The notes under the pieces: model-generated
What the model saw: only the letters and a program-made list of their open reading frames with translations
Database searches by the model: none
Told to the model about the DNA's origin: nothing
Made by a program: the position numbers and the translations under genes
Assembly (NCBI GenBank): GCA_030039825.1
Contig: JASHUV010000203.1
Location: forward strand, 1-5,637
DNA length: 5,637 nt
DNA from: Thermoplasmata archaeon
Lineage (GTDB): Archaea; Thermoplasmatota; Thermoplasmata; Lutacidiplasmatales; UBA184
Reading direction: 5' to 3'
Part shown: positions 4,450 through 5,637 of the stretch, piece after piece
Numbering within the stretch: the first letter of the stretch is position 1
Layout: each line of letters opens with the position of its first letter

Positions 4450-5024
4450 TGAAGCTCGCTGATTGGGCCCGTCAGAACGGCGTCCACTACCGCACCGCCT
4501 GGAAGTGGTTCCATCAGGGTGTCCTCCCGGTCCCCGCCATCCAGCTCAAGACCGGGACCATCCTCGTCCGTCTCAACGAGGTCCCGGAACCTCCCCCCTC
4601 GGTAGCGATCTACGCGCGAGTCTCCTCCCATGCCCAGAGGGCCGACCTCGAGCGCCAGCAGGGCCGGCTCGCTGCCTGGGCCACGGAGCACGACCTCCGG
4701 GTCGCCCGCGTGGTCGCCGAGGTCGGTTCCGGGCTGAACGGCCATCGGCAGAAGCTCCTCCGTCTTCTTCGAGACCCGACGGTCACCGCGATCGTCGTGG
4801 AGCATCGGGACCGGCTGACCCGATTCGGCTCGGAATACATCGAAGCCGCGTTGGCCCGATCCGGACGTCGCCTCATCGTGGTCGAGGAGGGCGAGGTCAA
4901 CGACGACTTGGTCCGAGACATGGTCGATGTCCTGACGAGCTTCTGCGCCCGGCTCTACGGGAAGAGGTCGGCCCGGAACCGGGCGCTCAAGGCCCTGGCC
5001 GCCGCGAAGGAGACGAGGGGATGA
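4449..5024 (+). CDS. tnpA: IS607-family transposase TnpA (serine recombinase)
   Basis: This 191-residue protein is of normal length and appears intact. Residues 2-28 (KLADWARQNGVHYRTAWKWF, then HQGVLPVP) form the MerR-like helix-turn-helix that reads the element ends. The serine-recombinase core follows, with YARVSS (55-60; S59 is the expected nucleophile), an HAQRADLERQ helix (61-70), and VVEHRDRLTRFG (116-127) carrying the active-site arginines. RLIVVEEGE (141-149) and a closing Arg/Lys-rich helix (LYGKRSARNRALKALAA) complete the fold. It cuts and rejoins DNA through a covalent 5'-phosphoserine link. The start is TTG at 4449: it begins the HTH correctly, no ATG is nearby, and the TATA-like box is about 27 bases upstream. 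The stop overlaps the tnpB ATG (ATGA). Confidence 0.92.
   Translation: MKLADWARQNGVHYRTAWKWFHQGVLPVPAIQLKTGTILVRLNEVPEPPPSVAIYARVSSHAQRADLERQQGRLAAWATEHDLRVARVVAEVGSGLNGHRQKLLRLLRDPTVTAIVVEHRDRLTRFGSEYIEAALARSGRRLIVVEEGEVNDDLVRDMVDVLTSFCARLYGKRSARNRALKALAAAKETRG
5007..5012 (+). promoter_or_regulatory. Shine-Dalgarno for tnpB
   Basis: AAGGAG lies eight bases before the ATG at 5021, inside the last codons of tnpA, and a further G-rich GAGGGG directly abuts the ATG. It supports the ATG in the ATGA overlap as the tnpB start and suggests coupled translation. Confidence 0.55.
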
Positions 5025-5637
5025 TCGTCGTCCGCTCGACGAGGTGCTCGCTCGGCTTCTCGACGCGGGCCAAGCGTCTCGTGCTGAGGGAGGTGCTCTC
5101 CGAGTACGGCCGGGTGGTGAACGTGTTCATCGGCCGCTTCTGGGGCCGCCGCTGGCAGAAGCGGGAGCTGACAAAGGGGAACATCGTCGTCGAGGGCACG
5201 TGGTTGACGGCCCGGATGCGCAAGGTCGCCGCTCGGGAGGCGATCGACATGGTGCGGGCGGCGAGGGAGCGGGACGGAAGATGGGCCCGGAAGCCGGTCC
5301 ACAAGGGGACTCGCATGTGCGTCTCGTCGACGATCGGGGCGCTCCGGCCCTCGAAGGAGGCGGAGTCGTTCGACGCTTGGCTCCATCTCGCCTCGATCGG
5401 CCGAGGGATCCGCCTCGATCTACCGGTCCGCTATCATCGCCACTATCTCCGGTATGCCCAGGACCCCCGGGCCCGTCGAAGGGAGTCGTACATCATCACC
5501 GAGGAAAGCGTCCAGCTGGCCTTCGAGGTGGAGGTCGGCGAACCGAGGAGGGAGGGCCCCGAGCTCGGTCTCGACTCGGGAGTCCACGCGCTCGCGACCC
5601 TGTCGGACGGCCGCCGGTTCGGGACGGACCTCGAGGG
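5021..5637 (+). CDS. tnpB: TnpB, RNA-guided RuvC-type nuclease of the IS607 element (partial, 5' part)
   Basis: The frame opens with ATG in the ATGA overlap with tnpA and stays open to the right edge: 205 full codons, about half of a usual TnpB. The N-terminal half (residues 1-170) is basic and includes VLREVLSEYGRVVNVFIGRFWG (21-42) and the helix LTARMRKVAAREAIDMVRAARER (62-84), as in the recognition part of TnpB. The RuvC-I motif LGLDSGVHALATLSDG (182-197) follows, with D185 as the expected catalytic aspartate. RuvC-II, RuvC-III and the zinc finger would lie outside. In characterised elements TnpB uses an omega RNA from the element's 3' end to cut DNA and retain the transposon. Intactness cannot be judged here, though there is no frame break in view. 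Confidence 0.9.
   Translation, partial: MIVVRSTRCSLGFSTRAKRLVLREVLSEYGRVVNVFIGRFWGRRWQKRELTKGNIVVEGTWLTARMRKVAAREAIDMVRAARERDGRWARKPVHKGTRMCVSSTIGALRPSKEAESFDAWLHLASIGRGIRLDLPVRYHRHYLRYAQDPRARRRESYIITEESVQLAFEVEVGEPRREGPELGLDSGVHALATLSDGRRFGTDLE

Larger units (their letters stand above)
4408..5637 (+). mobile_element. IS607-family insertion sequence (left end, tnpA, start of tnpB; right end outside window)
   Basis: A serine-recombinase tnpA is followed by an overlapping tnpB, the defining gene pair of autonomous IS607 elements. These elements have no inverted terminal repeats and make no target duplications, so the end must be placed by other means. Similarity of the flanking gene to its own internal repeats ends near residue 8 (about 4406), and the AT-rich block with 10-bp-phased repeats begins at 4414. 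A GG dinucleotide at 4408-4409 is a plausible junction, since IS607 recombination is reported to use GG cores. The boundary is uncertain by perhaps 20 bases. The guide-RNA (omega RNA) region and right end lie past the window. Confidence 0.75.

Noticed and set aside
3140..4462. Plus-strand 440-residue and minus-strand 387-residue frames over the surface-protein gene
   Set aside because: Both are low-complexity Arg/Gly-rich shadows. The 386-residue frame has clear PKD-like repeats, a membrane helix and a sensible tail.
4422..5386. Minus-strand frames antisense to tnpA and tnpB
   Set aside because: They have Arg/Ser/Pro-rich shadow composition, while the plus-strand frames carry the serine-recombinase and RuvC motifs.
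1..5637. CRISPR array or rRNA genes
   Set aside because: There are no regularly spaced repeats of 25-40 bases with unique spacers, and no rRNA-like conserved blocks were seen.

Overview
This 5.6-kb window is GC-rich and looks archaeal. The evidence is leaderless-style promoters (TATA-like AT-rich boxes about 26-30 bases before start codons), GTG and TTG starts, a surface protein of Ig/PKD-like repeats ending in one membrane helix plus an Arg-rich tail, and an IS607 element of archaeal type. The paired-Cys PKD-like repeats and high GC best fit a member of the Thermoplasmatota; that placement is an inference from style, not a measured result.

Layout from left to right. Bases 1-71 hold the first 23 codons of a minus-strand gene that runs out of the window. 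It is preceded by two CTGTA/TACAG palindromes around a TATA-like box. Bases 129-368 show no convincing gene, only a 17-bp palindrome. Bases 369-947 hold a minus-strand toxin-antitoxin pair: a 75-residue ribbon-helix-helix-like antitoxin followed immediately by a 116-residue RelE/ParE-type toxin. Three 9-bp-phased repeats lie in the presumed promoter of the pair. Bases 1112-2961 hold a two-gene minus-strand sugar operon with a 4-base GTGA overlap: an extended SDR of the GDP-mannose 4,6-dehydratase / GDP-4-keto-6-deoxymannose reductase group, then a family 2 glycosyltransferase resembling dolichyl-phosphate glucosyl/mannosyl-transferases. Bases 2978-3268 are non-coding and carry several GC-rich hairpins, one directly on the stop codon of the next gene.

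Bases 3269-about 4429 hold a minus-strand cell-surface protein with four Ig/PKD-like repeats, a membrane anchor and several N-glycosylation sequons. It has no signal peptide, and its first repeat is cut short exactly where the mobile element begins. From about 4408 to the right edge lies an IS607-family element on the plus strand: tnpA (serine recombinase with an HTH) and the start of tnpB (RuvC-type RNA-guided nuclease relative). The two genes overlap by ATGA. The left end of the element carries four TTC-like repeats spaced exactly 10 bp apart, which overlap the tnpA promoter.

Taken together, the region looks like a cell-envelope/glycosylation neighbourhood (activated sugar, lipid-linked sugar transfer, glycosylatable surface protein) that has picked up a toxin-antitoxin module and an IS607 insertion. 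The insertion appears to have decapitated the surface-protein gene. The most interesting unexplained signals are the phased repeats at the IS607 left end, the operator-like repeats before the antitoxin, and the paired palindromes before the leftmost gene.
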